Shown here: one piece after another, positions 1-8,022 of the stretch
Position numbering within the stretch: the stretch's first letter is position 1
Layout of the letters: each line of letters starts with the position of its first letter
Assembly: GCF_006716345.1 (NCBI RefSeq)
Contig: NZ_VFOX01000001.1
Coordinates: 1,736,001 to 1,800,000, forward strand
DNA: 64,000 nucleotides
Source of the DNA: Microbacterium saperdae
Lineage (GTDB): Bacteria > Actinomycetota > Actinomycetes > Actinomycetales > Microbacteriaceae
Direction of reading: 5' to 3'
Made by a program: the position numbers and the translations under genes
Notes under the pieces: generated by a model
The model's input: only the letters and a program-made list of their open reading frames with translations
Told to the model about the DNA's origin: nothing
Database searches by the model: none

Positions 1-1691
1 GACAGGACTTCTCCGACCTCCGGGTGCGTGGCGGTCTCGCCGGCTACCCGCAGCGCAGCGAGAGCCCCCATGACGTCGTCGAGTCCTCGCACGCCTCCAG
101 TTCGCTGAGCTGGGCGGACGGCGTCTCACGCGCCCTCACCGCCACCGGACGCGCGGACCGACATGTCGTCGCTGTCGTCGGTGACGGTGCGCTCACGGGC
201 GGTATGACCTGGGAGGCGCTCAACAACATCTCCGACGACAACGACCGCAACCTCGTGATCGTCGTGAACGACAACGGCCGCTCCTACGCGCCCACCATCG
301 GTGGCATGTCCCGGTATCTGAACCGGGTGCGCACGGCCGCCGCCTACAAGGACCTGCACCACAAGTCCGATCGTCTGTTCCGGGCGTTCGGTCCCGTCGG
401 GCGTGCGGTCTTCCGCGGTGTGCGCGGCGGCACGCACGGCTTCCTGTCGCGCTTCACCAACAACGAAGCGCTGTATTCCAACCTCGACATCAAGTACCTC
501 GGACCGGTCGACGGACACGATCTGCCCGCGCTCCTCGAGACGCTCGAGCTCGCGAAGTCCTACGGGGCGCCCGTGATCGTGCATGCGATCACCGAGAAGG
601 GCCGTGGTTACCAGCCGGCTCGCGATGACGATGCGGATCAGTTCCATGCCGTCGGCCGCATCGATCCGGTCACGGGGGAGACGCTGTCCTCCGGCGGACG
701 CGGGTGGACGGATGTGTTCTCGGATGCGCTCGTGGATGTGGGCGGACGACGCGACGACGTGATCGCGATGACGGCTGCCATGCTGCGTCCGACCGGACTC
801 GCCCGATTCGCGGAGCGGTTCCCCGACCGTGTGTACGACGTCGGCATCGCGGAGCAGCACGCCGTCGCTTCGGCCGCCGGGCTCGCCTTCGGAGGCCTGC
901 ACCCGGTCGTGGCGGTCTACGCGACGTTCATGGGCCGCGCGTTCGACCAGGTGCTGATGGATGTCGCCCTGCACCGCGCGGGCGTGACCTTCGTGCTGGA
1001 CCGTGCCGGAGTCACCGGTCCCGACGGCCCCAGCCACCACGGCATGTGGGATCTGGCGATGCTGCAGATCGTCCCGCACATCCGGATCGCCGCCCCGCGT
1101 GACGGCGCGCGGCTCACAGAAGCGCTGGATGAAGCAGTCGCGGTGGACGATGCGCCGACCGTGATCCGGTTCCCCAAGGGCGCGGTCGCGGAGGATCTCC
1201 CCGCGATCGAGCGCCTTCACGACGGCGTCGACGTTCTCGCCAGAGGCGAGTCCGAAGACGTCCTGATCGTCGCGATCGGCCCGTTCGCGACTCTCGCGAT
1301 GGATGTCGCCGCCCGCCTGCGGGCCCAGGGTATCGGCGCCACCGTGATCGACCCGCGATGGGCGATCCCGGTGCAGGCGTCGGTCACGGCTCTCGCTGCA
1401 CGACACCGCCTGGTGATCACGCTCGAGGACGGTATCCGTGTCGGCGGCATCGGCACGCGCGTGCGCCAGGTGCTGCGTGAGGCGGGCATCGACACCGCGG
1501 TGGACGAGCTCGGGCTGCCGGATGAGTTCATCGACCACGCGTCGCGCGAGCAGATCCTGGAGGATGCCGGTCTGACGGCCCCCAAGATCGCGCAGGACAT
1601 CGTCGCCCAGGTGCTCGGCACCCGCATCCCGTTCGCACGGAACGCGGGGGAGACCGGCGCGATCGACCTGCCGCTCCACGAGCGCCGCTGA
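1..1691 (+). CDS. dxs: 1-deoxy-D-xylulose-5-phosphate synthase, 5' end cut off by the window
   Basis: Condenses pyruvate and glyceraldehyde 3-phosphate to 1-deoxy-D-xylulose 5-phosphate, the first step of the MEP isoprenoid pathway; thiamine-diphosphate dependent, cytoplasmic. The reading frame is open to the left edge (first full codon at base 3), so about 80-100 N-terminal residues lie outside. Visible are the ThDP/Mg motif GDGALTGGM near base 181, the transketolase-type pyrimidine-domain motif YDVGIAEQHAV near base 835 with the catalytic glutamate, and a C-terminal transketolase domain. A GTG at base 24 is not the true start, because conserved Dxs sequence (DFSDLR) precedes it. Ends 6 bp before a convergent membrane-protein gene. 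Very sure of the family. Confidence 0.96.
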   Translation, partial: QDFSDLRVRGGLAGYPQRSESPHDVVESSHASSSLSWADGVSRALTATGRADRHVVAVVGDGALTGGMTWEALNNISDDNDRNLVIVVNDNGRSYAPTIGGMSRYLNRVRTAAAYKDLHHKSDRLFRAFGPVGRAVFRGVRGGTHGFLSRFTNNEALYSNLDIKYLGPVDGHDLPALLETLELAKSYGAPVIVHAITEKGRGYQPARDDDADQFHAVGRIDPVTGETLSSGGRGWTDVFSDALVDVGGRRDDVIAMTAAMLRPTGLARFAERFPDRVYDVGIAEQHAVASAAGLAFGGLHPVVAVYATFMGRAFDQVLMDVALHRAGVTFVLDRAGVTGPDGPSHHGMWDLAMLQIVPHIRIAAPRDGARLTEALDEAVAVDDAPTVIRFPKGAVAEDLPAIERLHDGVDVLARGESEDVLIVAIGPFATLAMDVAARLRAQGIGATVIDPRWAIPVQASVTALAARHRLVITLEDGIRVGGIGTRVRQVLREAGIDTAVDELGLPDEFIDHASREQILEDAGLTAPKIAQDIVAQVLGTRIPFARNAGETGAIDLPLHERR

Positions 1692-1697
1692 ACCTGA

Positions 1698-2198
1698 TCA
1701 GGAGTTCGAGCCCCAGGGCTTCCTCTCCTGTCGAGATCGCCAGAACGTCCGATACCAGCCGCCCGCGACCGAGATGGCGCAGGTGACGATGACCACGGCG
1801 ACGAACGGCGCGGGCGGTTGCCCGATGATCCCCGATGCCGTAACCGCGGCCCCGATGGCGGCGCCCAACCCGGCGAAGGCGAGCAGGTGGGCGACGACGT
1901 GATCGGTGGCAACGAGCAGGCGGCCGAGCCCCCACGCGAGCGGTGAGCCTGCCAGCATCACGAGCAGTGATACCGCGCCGCCGATCGGGATGCCGTACAG
2001 GAGGAACACGACGATCGAAGAGAAGACGTTGCCCCACGGCGGACCTGACTGCAGAACTCCCGTGACGACAAGGGTGCCCGTGAGCGCGATCATGAAGAGC
2101 AGCCAGGCGCTCCAGGCTCCGCGCCAGAACTCGCGACGGGTGAAGCGCATCCGGTTCTCGACTGCCAGGCTCCCCTGAGGTGTGCGTGCGGCGTTCAT
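1698..2198 (-). CDS. Small polytopic membrane protein, paralogue of the gene before it
   Basis: 166 residues with about four hydrophobic helices. After a short basic N-terminus (RRE near residue 22) come WLLFMIALTGTLVV, then VFLLYGIPIGGAVSLLVML, a third helix around AHLLAFAGLGAAIGAAV and a fourth around FVAVVIVTCAISVAG. Its layout matches the 201-residue protein encoded just upstream (WFVFMVLLICGE..., FVVPFGIVIMLPIAL, YALLGAAIGGGYL), so the two look like a tandem duplication. The ATG at 2198 overlaps the upstream stop by four bases (ATGA), which implies translational coupling and membership of the TetR operon. No catalytic motif is visible; function unknown. Confidence 0.72.
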   Translation of the reverse strand: MNAARTPQGSLAVENRMRFTRREFWRGAWSAWLLFMIALTGTLVVTGVLQSGPPWGNVFSSIVVFLLYGIPIGGAVSLLVMLAGSPLAWGLGRLLVATDHVVAHLLAFAGLGAAIGAAVTASGIIGQPPAPFVAVVIVTCAISVAGGWYRTFWRSRQERKPWGSNS

Positions 2199-2800
2199 GA
2201 TTCCCTCGGAGCTTCGGCGTGATCTGCCGCTGTCACGCGGTCCTCGTACGCGGCGTCCGGATCCGGATGGCGCGGTCCTGGAGTGATGAGGCCGGCATCT
2301 ATCCGGAGTGCGCGTCGAGCGGTCCACCACCACGCGAGCGGGATGGCGAGTGCGGCGGATGCCGCGGGAACGACCACGACGTAGTCCCACGGCATCACCG
2401 GGTCGAGAGGACGCCCGCCGCGGAACGCGACAAGGTAGCCACCGCCGATTGCTGCTCCCAGGAGCGCGTAGACCGCGAGGTGGACCCCGACGGAACGCAC
2501 CCGCCGAAGCGCGAGCGCGATCGGCAGCATGATCACGATCCCGAAGGGTACGACGAAGGCTGAGACCACGCCTGCGACCAGTGCGATCATCATGAGGAAG
2601 AACAGCAGGCCCAGGAGACGCTCCGGGGCCGATTCGAGCGCAGAGCTCGGATACAGCATGGCGAGATGCACGGTCTCCCCGCATATCAGCAGCACCATGA
2701 ACACGAACCAGGCGGTGATGCCCCCGCGAATGAGCTCGTGGCCGGTGAACGCCCATGGCTTCTCCGCGGTCCGCACGGGCGACGACGCGACGGCGCTCAC
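2195..2800 (-). CDS. Polytopic membrane protein in a TetR operon
   Basis: 201 residues. A cytoplasmic N-terminus (about 25 residues) is followed by helices around WFVFMVLLICG, LLGLLFFLMMIALVAGVVSAF, VVPFGIVIMLPIAL, HLAVYALLGAAIGGGYLV and YVVVVPAASAALAIPLAWW, then a charged tail rich in D/E/P. It starts with GTG at 2800, four bases inside the stop of the upstream tetR (GTGA), and ends four bases inside the start of its smaller paralogue. Three genes therefore form one coupled operon. A TetR regulator with membrane proteins often controls efflux or envelope stress, but these proteins carry no recognised transporter motif, so the role is open. Confidence 0.74.
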   Translation of the reverse strand: MSAVASSPVRTAEKPWAFTGHELIRGGITAWFVFMVLLICGETVHLAMLYPSSALESAPERLLGLLFFLMMIALVAGVVSAFVVPFGIVIMLPIALALRRVRSVGVHLAVYALLGAAIGGGYLVAFRGGRPLDPVMPWDYVVVVPAASAALAIPLAWWWTARRALRIDAGLITPGPRHPDPDAAYEDRVTAADHAEAPRES

Positions 2801-3471
2801 GAGCGCACCTCGGTGACGAGGCGGAGGAGTTCGCGCGTCGTCGAGTGAACCCCCGGCATCCGCACGAACGGGAGCGCGATGGCGAGCAGGCGGAGCCCGG
2901 CATCCAGCATCCGGCTGGTCTTCTCCTGATCCGGTGAACCGTCGTAGGTCCAGCGCAGCACGAGCCCGAGGTACGACACGAACAGCGCCTCGGGCAGCAG
3001 ATCGGCGACGTCGGTGGGAAGTCGATGCTGAGCGCCCTCGACGGCTTCCCGGAACAACCCCACGGTCATGTCGCGTGCCGGTGCGGACTCTGCGGACAAC
3101 GGGTTGATCGGCGAGTCGGGTGCGATCATCGCCGCGAGGAACCCCGGCGCGCTGCGCTGGTAGGGGACCAGCGCAGCGAGGCCGGTCTCGAAGACGATGC
3201 GCAGTCGATCGACCAGGGCGCGGTGCTCCGCGAGAAGCCCGTGAGCGGTCGCGGCGTGCTCTTGCTGCACGCGCACGTACAGGTCCTGAACGAGGTGATT
3301 CTTCGACGGGAAGTAGTAGTACGCGTTGCCGACCGAGACCTCGGCCTTCTCGGCGATGAGCCGCATCGTCGTGTCGGCGTATCCGCGTTCGATGAACGAC
3401 TCGATCGCGGCCGCGCTGATCCGCGCGCGCGTACGGGCGCTCTTGGACTCGAGGGCATCATTTTCGAACAT
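2797..3471 (-). CDS. TetR/AcrR family transcriptional regulator
   Basis: About 224 residues. The N-terminal 45-50 residues form the TetR helix-turn-helix (ARISAAAIESFIERGYADT then IAEKAEVSVGNAYYYFPSK). The C-terminal ligand domain is of unknown specificity. I chose the ATG at 3471 rather than the TTG at 3477 because a TATCGT -10 element lies 7 nt upstream, giving a leaderless message that begins at this ATG. A 19-bp inverted repeat covers the start (see 3461-3479), as expected for autorepression. It is the first gene of a three-gene operon with two membrane proteins, its likely targets. Confidence 0.9.
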   Translation of the reverse strand: MFENDALESKSARTRARISAAAIESFIERGYADTTMRLIAEKAEVSVGNAYYYFPSKNHLVQDLYVRVQQEHAATAHGLLAEHRALVDRLRIVFETGLAALVPYQRSAPGFLAAMIAPDSPINPLSAESAPARDMTVGLFREAVEGAQHRLPTDVADLLPEALFVSYLGLVLRWTYDGSPDQEKTSRMLDAGLRLLAIALPFVRMPGVHSTTRELLRLVTEVRS

Positions 3472-3479
3472 GTTCAAAA
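3461..3479. promoter_or_regulatory. Palindromic operator candidate over the tetR start codon
   Basis: The core GAACATGTTC (3466-3475) is a perfect 10-bp palindrome. It is flanked by TTTT and AAAA, giving TTTT-C-GAACATGTTC-AAAA. It spans the predicted transcription and translation start of the tetR gene and abuts its -10 box, so binding of TetR would block initiation. Autoregulation is inferred from position and symmetry. Confidence 0.5.
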
Positions 3480-3484
3480 CGATA
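3479..3484 (-). promoter_or_regulatory. -10 element of the leaderless tetR promoter
   Basis: Reads TATCGT on the minus strand. Seven bases separate it from the ATG at 3471, which places the transcription start at the A of the start codon. Confidence 0.45.
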
Positions 3485-3516
3485 CACCCGCACCGTGGCG
3501 CGCGGAGGATCGCCCC

Positions 3517-4212
3517 TCAGTTGAGTGCGTGCAGTGCGGCGATCGCCTGAGGCGCAGAGTCCGATGCCCGCAGCGCCTGGGAGAGCAGATAACCGTCCGT
3601 CAGGGCGTCGCCGGTGATCATGACGTTGACCACCTCGACCCCGCACGCCGCGATGACCTTCTCGTTGCACGCGGCGAGGACCTGCGCGCCGAGCGCATCG
3701 TTGTGGGGAAGCTCGGCGCCCTCGAGCGAGCGGATGACATCGCGCAGCGAGGCCGAGATGATGTTGGCGGCGCGCTCGGTGACGTTCACGACATCGAGCT
3801 CGAACACCCGGAGGTCGCGCCCGGATGCCAGCGGGCGCCATTCGAACGACGCGTGCACGAGATGCTGGTGCCCACTGGCTCCCGTGAGCTGTCGGGCAGG
3901 GAGATCGGTCGCCCGGCAGCGCACGTCGATCAGCTTGTACCAGTAGAAGAGCGGGAAGGCACCGTGCGAGCCGGGCGTCAGCACCACGACCTCCCCGACC
4001 CCCGGCGTGCCGGGCTTGCCGAGGCGGGCGCGGCGGATGATCGGTTTGCCGTTGCGCGTGCGGATCGCCGCCCACCCCTCGTCCACCGTGATGATGAAGA
4101 GCTTGAGAAGTGCAGGTATCACCAACAGGACGGTCAGAACCGCCGTCCCCGTCTTGACCAGACCGCCCATCGCCCCGCCGCCGAACATGCTGAAGATCGC
4201 GTCCACGCTCAT
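3517..4212 (-). CDS. SPFH/Band 7 domain membrane protein
   Basis: About 231 residues. There is one N-terminal membrane helix (AVLTVLLVIPALLKLFIITVD, about residues 22-42), then an SPFH/prohibitin-type domain (ITVDEGWAAIRTRNGKP...), which usually begins like this right after the membrane segment. The remainder (about 60-215) fits the SPFH fold; no partner protease or NfeD is next door. The family scaffolds membrane microdomains. The ATG at 4212 is preferred; a GTG three codons upstream (4221) is possible. It sits between tetR and glpD in the same direction, with 45 bp to tetR and 91 bp to glpD, so it may be its own unit. Confidence 0.68.
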   Translation of the reverse strand: MSVDAIFSMFGGGAMGGLVKTGTAVLTVLLVIPALLKLFIITVDEGWAAIRTRNGKPIIRRARLGKPGTPGVGEVVVLTPGSHGAFPLFYWYKLIDVRCRATDLPARQLTGASGHQHLVHASFEWRPLASGRDLRVFELDVVNVTERAANIISASLRDVIRSLEGAELPHNDALGAQVLAACNEKVIAACGVEVVNVMITGDALTDGYLLSQALRASDSAPQAIAALHALN

Positions 4213-4303
4213 ACTCTGCACCGCCGACAGTGCCGCAGAGGTGTTGCACTGCCTCTCCGCACCGGATGTTCACCCGGATTTCGTACGGGGTTCCGGATGT
4301 GCG

Positions 4304-5773
4304 TCAACGCAGGCGGGTGAGCGTCTCCGCCACGATCTCCTCGATGAACGGCGCCGCCCGCTCGCGGTCAGGGGGGACCAGGCCGATCCTGGTGCGACGA
4401 TCCAGCACGTCCTCTGCAGACAGGGCGAGTTCCTCGCGGACCGCGAACTCCACGGTGGCGCGGGTCACGGGGATCCCTTCGGCGACGAAGGTATGAGCGT
4501 CGGCATGCGTGGATCGGGCCACGCTGGCGCCGTCGCGCACCAGGGGGAGAGTCGTCGTCCTACTCGCAGGCGCAGAGATGCCGCGCGCGGAGACGACGCT
4601 GTCGACGGCGTCCTCCGCCATGCGTCGGTAGGTCGTCAGCTTGCCGCCGAGCACCGTCACGAAGCCCTCGTCCGACATCGAGACGAGATGACGGCGGGAG
4701 ACGTCGGCGGTCGATGCGGTTCCGCTGTCGACCAGCGGACGCAGGCCGGCGAAGGCGCCGCGCACGTGCTCACGCCGGATCGGATGCGCAAGGACGCGGT
4801 TGAGGTTCGCGAGCAGGAACGAGATCTCGCCCTCCGACGGCTCGGCGACGCGCGGGATGGGGCCCGGGGCGTCCTCATCCGTGATGCCGACGATCACCCG
4901 GCCGAGCTGCTGCGGCAGGGCGAAGATGTAGCGGCTGATCGATCCCTCCAACGGGATCGTGAGTGCGGCGCGGGGACTGCCGAGACTATCCGCATCCAGC
5001 ACGATGTGCGTGCCGCGGCTCGGTCGCACCGTGATCGACTCGTCGAGCGCTCCGGCCCACACTCCCGTCGCATTCACCACGCTCCGCGCCCGGAGCTCCC
5101 ACCGTTCGCCGGTGATCGCATCTTCGACAGTCGCACCCTCTGCTCTCAGCGCGAGAGCGCGCACGCGTGTCAGGATGCGGGCGCCGAGCCCCGCTGCGGT
5201 TCGCGCGACCGACACCACCAGGCGGGCGTCGTCGATGAGCTGTCCGTCGTAGGAGAGCATCCCGCCGCGGAGACCTCGAGGCCGGACGCCAGGGGTGAGG
5301 CGGAGAACCGTACGCGCGGTCACGGGGCGCGGGGCGGGGAGCACGGTGCGACGGGTGTGCGCGTGCATGCGCAGCAGATCGCCCATTCCCATGCCGACAG
5401 CGCCGGCCGCTCGTTGCCTGACGGTCACACCCGGGCCGAAGGGAAGTACCTGGGCGAGTGGTCGGATGAGGTGAGGGGCGATCGTGCTCATCAGGTGGTG
5501 GCGTTCGATCGCGCTCTCGCGCGCCGTGGCGAAGTCTCCCGTGGCGAGGTAGCGCAGACCGCCGTGCACGAGTTTGGAGCTGAAACGACTGGTGCCGAAC
5601 GCGAGATCCTCTGCCTCGATCAGGGTCACCCGCAGACCGCGAGCGGCGGCGTCGAGCGCCACCCCGGCGCCGGTGATCCCTCCACCGACGACGAGGACGT
5701 CGACGGTCTCCTCGGATGACCGTTCGATCTCGACACGCCTGCGCTCGGCGTTGAGCGCGGTCCCGGCAGTCAT
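4304..5773 (-). CDS. glpD: FAD-dependent glycerol-3-phosphate dehydrogenase
   Basis: 489 residues. Oxidises sn-glycerol 3-phosphate to dihydroxyacetone phosphate, passing electrons via FAD to the quinone pool. The N-terminal FAD motif VLVVGGGITGAGVALDAAARG is at about residues 25-45, followed by SRFSSKLVHGGLRYL, a hallmark of GlpD, and GGKLTTYRRMAEDAV near residue 400, which closes the FAD domain. A C-terminal helical domain follows. It overlaps the upstream tetR gene by four bases (ATGA at 5770-5773), so the two are coupled. Together with the divergent flavoprotein and lipid kinase it suggests phospholipid or ether-lipid precursor metabolism more than plain glycerol use, since no glpK or glpF is nearby. 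Confidence 0.94.
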   Translation of the reverse strand: MTAGTALNAERRRVEIERSSEETVDVLVVGGGITGAGVALDAAARGLRVTLIEAEDLAFGTSRFSSKLVHGGLRYLATGDFATARESAIERHHLMSTIAPHLIRPLAQVLPFGPGVTVRQRAAGAVGMGMGDLLRMHAHTRRTVLPAPRPVTARTVLRLTPGVRPRGLRGGMLSYDGQLIDDARLVVSVARTAAGLGARILTRVRALALRAEGATVEDAITGERWELRARSVVNATGVWAGALDESITVRPSRGTHIVLDADSLGSPRAALTIPLEGSISRYIFALPQQLGRVIVGITDEDAPGPIPRVAEPSEGEISFLLANLNRVLAHPIRREHVRGAFAGLRPLVDSGTASTADVSRRHLVSMSDEGFVTVLGGKLTTYRRMAEDAVDSVVSARGISAPASRTTTLPLVRDGASVARSTHADAHTFVAEGIPVTRATVEFAVREELALSAEDVLDRRTRIGLVPPDRERAAPFIEEIVAETLTRLR

Positions 5774-6366
5774 GGCCGAAGCAGTCCGTCGATGGCGGCA
5801 CGGAGTTCGTGCTGCCAGGCGTCTTCGTCGATCAGGTCGGCGACGGTGCCGTGCGAGAGGACGGCGGATTGGGCGATCAGCAGCAGCATGACTGCCATGT
5901 CCCGTGGAGTACCGCGACGGACGGAATCGTCCTGCTGCGCAGCGCTGATGGCTGCTTCGAGCCAGCCGAGGATCAGGCGCTGACTGGATCCGACCCGCTG
6001 CAGGGTGTAGCGGGTGAACGCCTCCGGTTCGTCGTCGAGCAGTCGCGCGTAGACGGCATCCGCGCGGAACATCGTCGTGAATCGCAGCACATCGTCGACC
6101 AGTTGCGGACGGCTCCGCGCGGGGACGGGGAAGGCATCGAGAATCCGCGACACCCGCCGCAGGAGGGCCGACCTCACCACGTCATCCGCGTCGCTCCAGT
6201 TGCGATAGATCGTGGGACGGCTGAGTGTGGAGCGTCTGGCGAGCTCGGCGACCGTCACACCGTGTACGCCGCGGCGCCGGATCAGTGCGTCGGCCGCGTC
6301 GAGGATCCGCTCGCGCGTGGCGTCGCCCTGGCCGTTCGAGACATCTGCTGGTTGACGTTCTTCCAT
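5770..6366 (-). CDS. TetR/AcrR family transcriptional regulator of the glpD/AGPS-like locus
   Basis: 198 residues. The HTH is at about 15-60 (RERILDAADALIRRRGV, then VAELARRSTLSRPTIYRNW). The C-terminal domain is of the TetR_C type with LLLIAQSAVLSHGTV near the end. It is divergent from the flavoprotein operon with about 60 bp between starts, and co-translated with glpD. The position is the same as Rv2250c, which separates glpD1 (Rv2249c) and the flavoprotein (Rv2251) in Mycobacterium tuberculosis. It probably represses both arms through the shared intergenic operator. The ligand is unknown; an acyl-CoA or lipid is a reasonable guess. Confidence 0.9.
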   Translation of the reverse strand: MEERQPADVSNGQGDATRERILDAADALIRRRGVHGVTVAELARRSTLSRPTIYRNWSDADDVVRSALLRRVSRILDAFPVPARSRPQLVDDVLRFTTMFRADAVYARLLDDEPEAFTRYTLQRVGSSQRLILGWLEAAISAAQQDDSVRRGTPRDMAVMLLLIAQSAVLSHGTVADLIDEDAWQHELRAAIDGLLRP

Positions 6367-6370
6367 GATC

Positions 6371-6384
6371 TGTCACACTGTAAT
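6371..6384. promoter_or_regulatory. Shared promoter/operator between tetR-glpD and the AGPS-like operon
   Basis: The short segment TGTCACACTGTAAT carries a minus-strand -10 (TACAGT, 6377-6382) ten bases before the tetR ATG, and on the plus strand a TGTAAT box (6379-6384) that could serve the divergent operon. Because both -10 elements overlap, one bound TetR dimer would shut both directions. The half-site symmetry is imperfect. Confidence 0.4.
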
Positions 6385-6425
6385 GCATGGACCGAGAAAG
6401 CGGCAGGGTCGATGGCGATCGGCCG

Positions 6426-8021
6426 ATGAGATGGAACGGATGGGGAGATCCCGCCCAGGCGACGGATCTCCCGCTCGCTGTGCGGACTCTGCTGCCGTTG
6501 TTGCTGGGCAGGACGAGACGCCCTGCGGACGCGGTCGAACTGGCCGATGTGACCGTCGCCCCCTCCGCGCTCACGGCGCATGATCTGGACGTCTTCGGAC
6601 GCGCGGTGGGCTTCGCGCAGGTGGATGTGACGCACGAGGCCCGCATCCGCCATGCCGGCGGCCGATCCACGCCGGACCTGCTCCGGCGGCGCGCGGCCGA
6701 GCAGCGGGTGCCGGATGCCGTGCTGCGCCCCGGCACGCATGACGAGGTGACCGCGGTGCTCACCGCGGCCGCTGAACTCGACGTGGCCGTCATCCCGTTC
6801 GGGGGAGGGACGAGCGTCGTCGGGGCGCTCGATCCCGACAGAGGGGCGCATCGCGCCGTGGTGAGCCTCGATCTGCGCCGATTGTCGGGACTGATCAACC
6901 TCGACCCGGTGAGCGGAGACGCCGTGCTCGCCGCGGGAACGACGGGGCCAGAGGCGGAGGGGCTGCTCTCCGCGCACGGTTTCGAGCTCGGTCACTACCC
7001 GCAGAGCTTCCGGTACGCCACGATCGGAGGCTTCGCGGCTGCCCGGTCATCCGGACAGAACTCCGCGGGGTACGGCCGGTTCGACACGATGGTCACGGGC
7101 ATCCGCGTGGCCACGCCGACCGGCGACCTGGAACTCGGTCGATCGCCCGGCTCGGCGGCCGGTCCCGACCTGATCCGGGTGTTCCTCGGCTCTGAGGGGA
7201 TCTTCGGGGTGATCACAGAGGTCAGGGTCCGGGTACATCCCCTTCCGCAGCAGCGGATACTCGAATCCTGGTCGATCCCTGACTTCGCGACCGGTGCCGA
7301 GGCGCTGCGACACGTGGCGCAGAGCGCGACCGGCCCGACCGTGATCCGTCTGTCCGATGAGGCGGAGACTGCCGTGAGCTTGGCGCAGCTGGGCAAGATC
7401 GGCAAGGTGCTGGCGAAGGGGGCGAGTATCGTCACGGTGTATGAGGGCGACGACATCGCGCACCGGCGCGCGCGCACGGCCGAGATCCTCCGTGCGGCGG
7501 GCGGGTCCTCCTCCGGCGAGACCGACGCGGAGGCGTGGCTCGACGGTCGATTCGACGGGCCATACCTGCGGGATTCCCTTCTCGACGCCGGTGTCTTCTG
7601 CGAAACCCTCGAGACGGCCACGGTCTGGGCCGGTCTCTCCGGTCTGCGTGATGCGGTGACGAGTGTGATCAAGGACGGCTTCGCGGCGGAAGCCGGCGCC
7701 AAATCGTTCGTGATGTGCCACATCTCCCACATCTACCCCACGGGTGCCTCGCTCTACTTCACGATCCTCGCCGGGGTGCGCGGCGACCAGCTCGCCGTCT
7801 GGGAGAAGGTCAAATCCGCCGTGAACGATGCGATCCTCGCGGCCGGCGGCACGATCAGTCATCACCATGCGATCGGACGCGATCACGCCCCGTGGCTGGC
7901 GCAGGAGATCGGTGAGACGGGCGTGCGCATCCTGTCGGCGATCAAGCGCGAACTCGATCCGCGTGGCATCCTCAACCCGGGCGCGGTGATCGCGATGGAC
8001 CGCGCCGGACGAACGGACTGA
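6426..8021 (+). CDS. Alkyldihydroxyacetonephosphate synthase-like FAD-binding oxidoreductase
   Basis: 531 residues. A VAO/PCMH-type FAD domain (about 60-260: PGTHDEVTAVLTAA, PFGGGTSVVGAL, TIGGFAAARSSGQNSAGYG) is followed by a C-terminal cap. It resembles animal alkyl-DHAP synthase throughout: the opening MRWNGWGD corresponds to MKWNGWG of the mammalian enzyme, and the C-terminal TISHHHAIGRDHAPWL keeps the HHH motif. Alkyl-DHAP synthase swaps the acyl chain of acyl-DHAP for a fatty alcohol, making an ether lipid; whether this bacterial protein does so is unproven. ATG 6426 fits the family start; an upstream ATG at 6387 is possible. One base separates it from the lipid kinase gene. Confidence 0.85.
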   Translation: MRWNGWGDPAQATDLPLAVRTLLPLLLGRTRRPADAVELADVTVAPSALTAHDLDVFGRAVGFAQVDVTHEARIRHAGGRSTPDLLRRRAAEQRVPDAVLRPGTHDEVTAVLTAAAELDVAVIPFGGGTSVVGALDPDRGAHRAVVSLDLRRLSGLINLDPVSGDAVLAAGTTGPEAEGLLSAHGFELGHYPQSFRYATIGGFAAARSSGQNSAGYGRFDTMVTGIRVATPTGDLELGRSPGSAAGPDLIRVFLGSEGIFGVITEVRVRVHPLPQQRILESWSIPDFATGAEALRHVAQSATGPTVIRLSDEAETAVSLAQLGKIGKVLAKGASIVTVYEGDDIAHRRARTAEILRAAGGSSSGETDAEAWLDGRFDGPYLRDSLLDAGVFCETLETATVWAGLSGLRDAVTSVIKDGFAAEAGAKSFVMCHISHIYPTGASLYFTILAGVRGDQLAVWEKVKSAVNDAILAAGGTISHHHAIGRDHAPWLAQEIGETGVRILSAIKRELDPRGILNPGAVIAMDRAGRTD

Positions 8022-8022
8022 C

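Noticed and set aside
24..26. GTG at 24 as the start of dxs
   Set aside because: Conserved Dxs residues continue upstream to the window edge.
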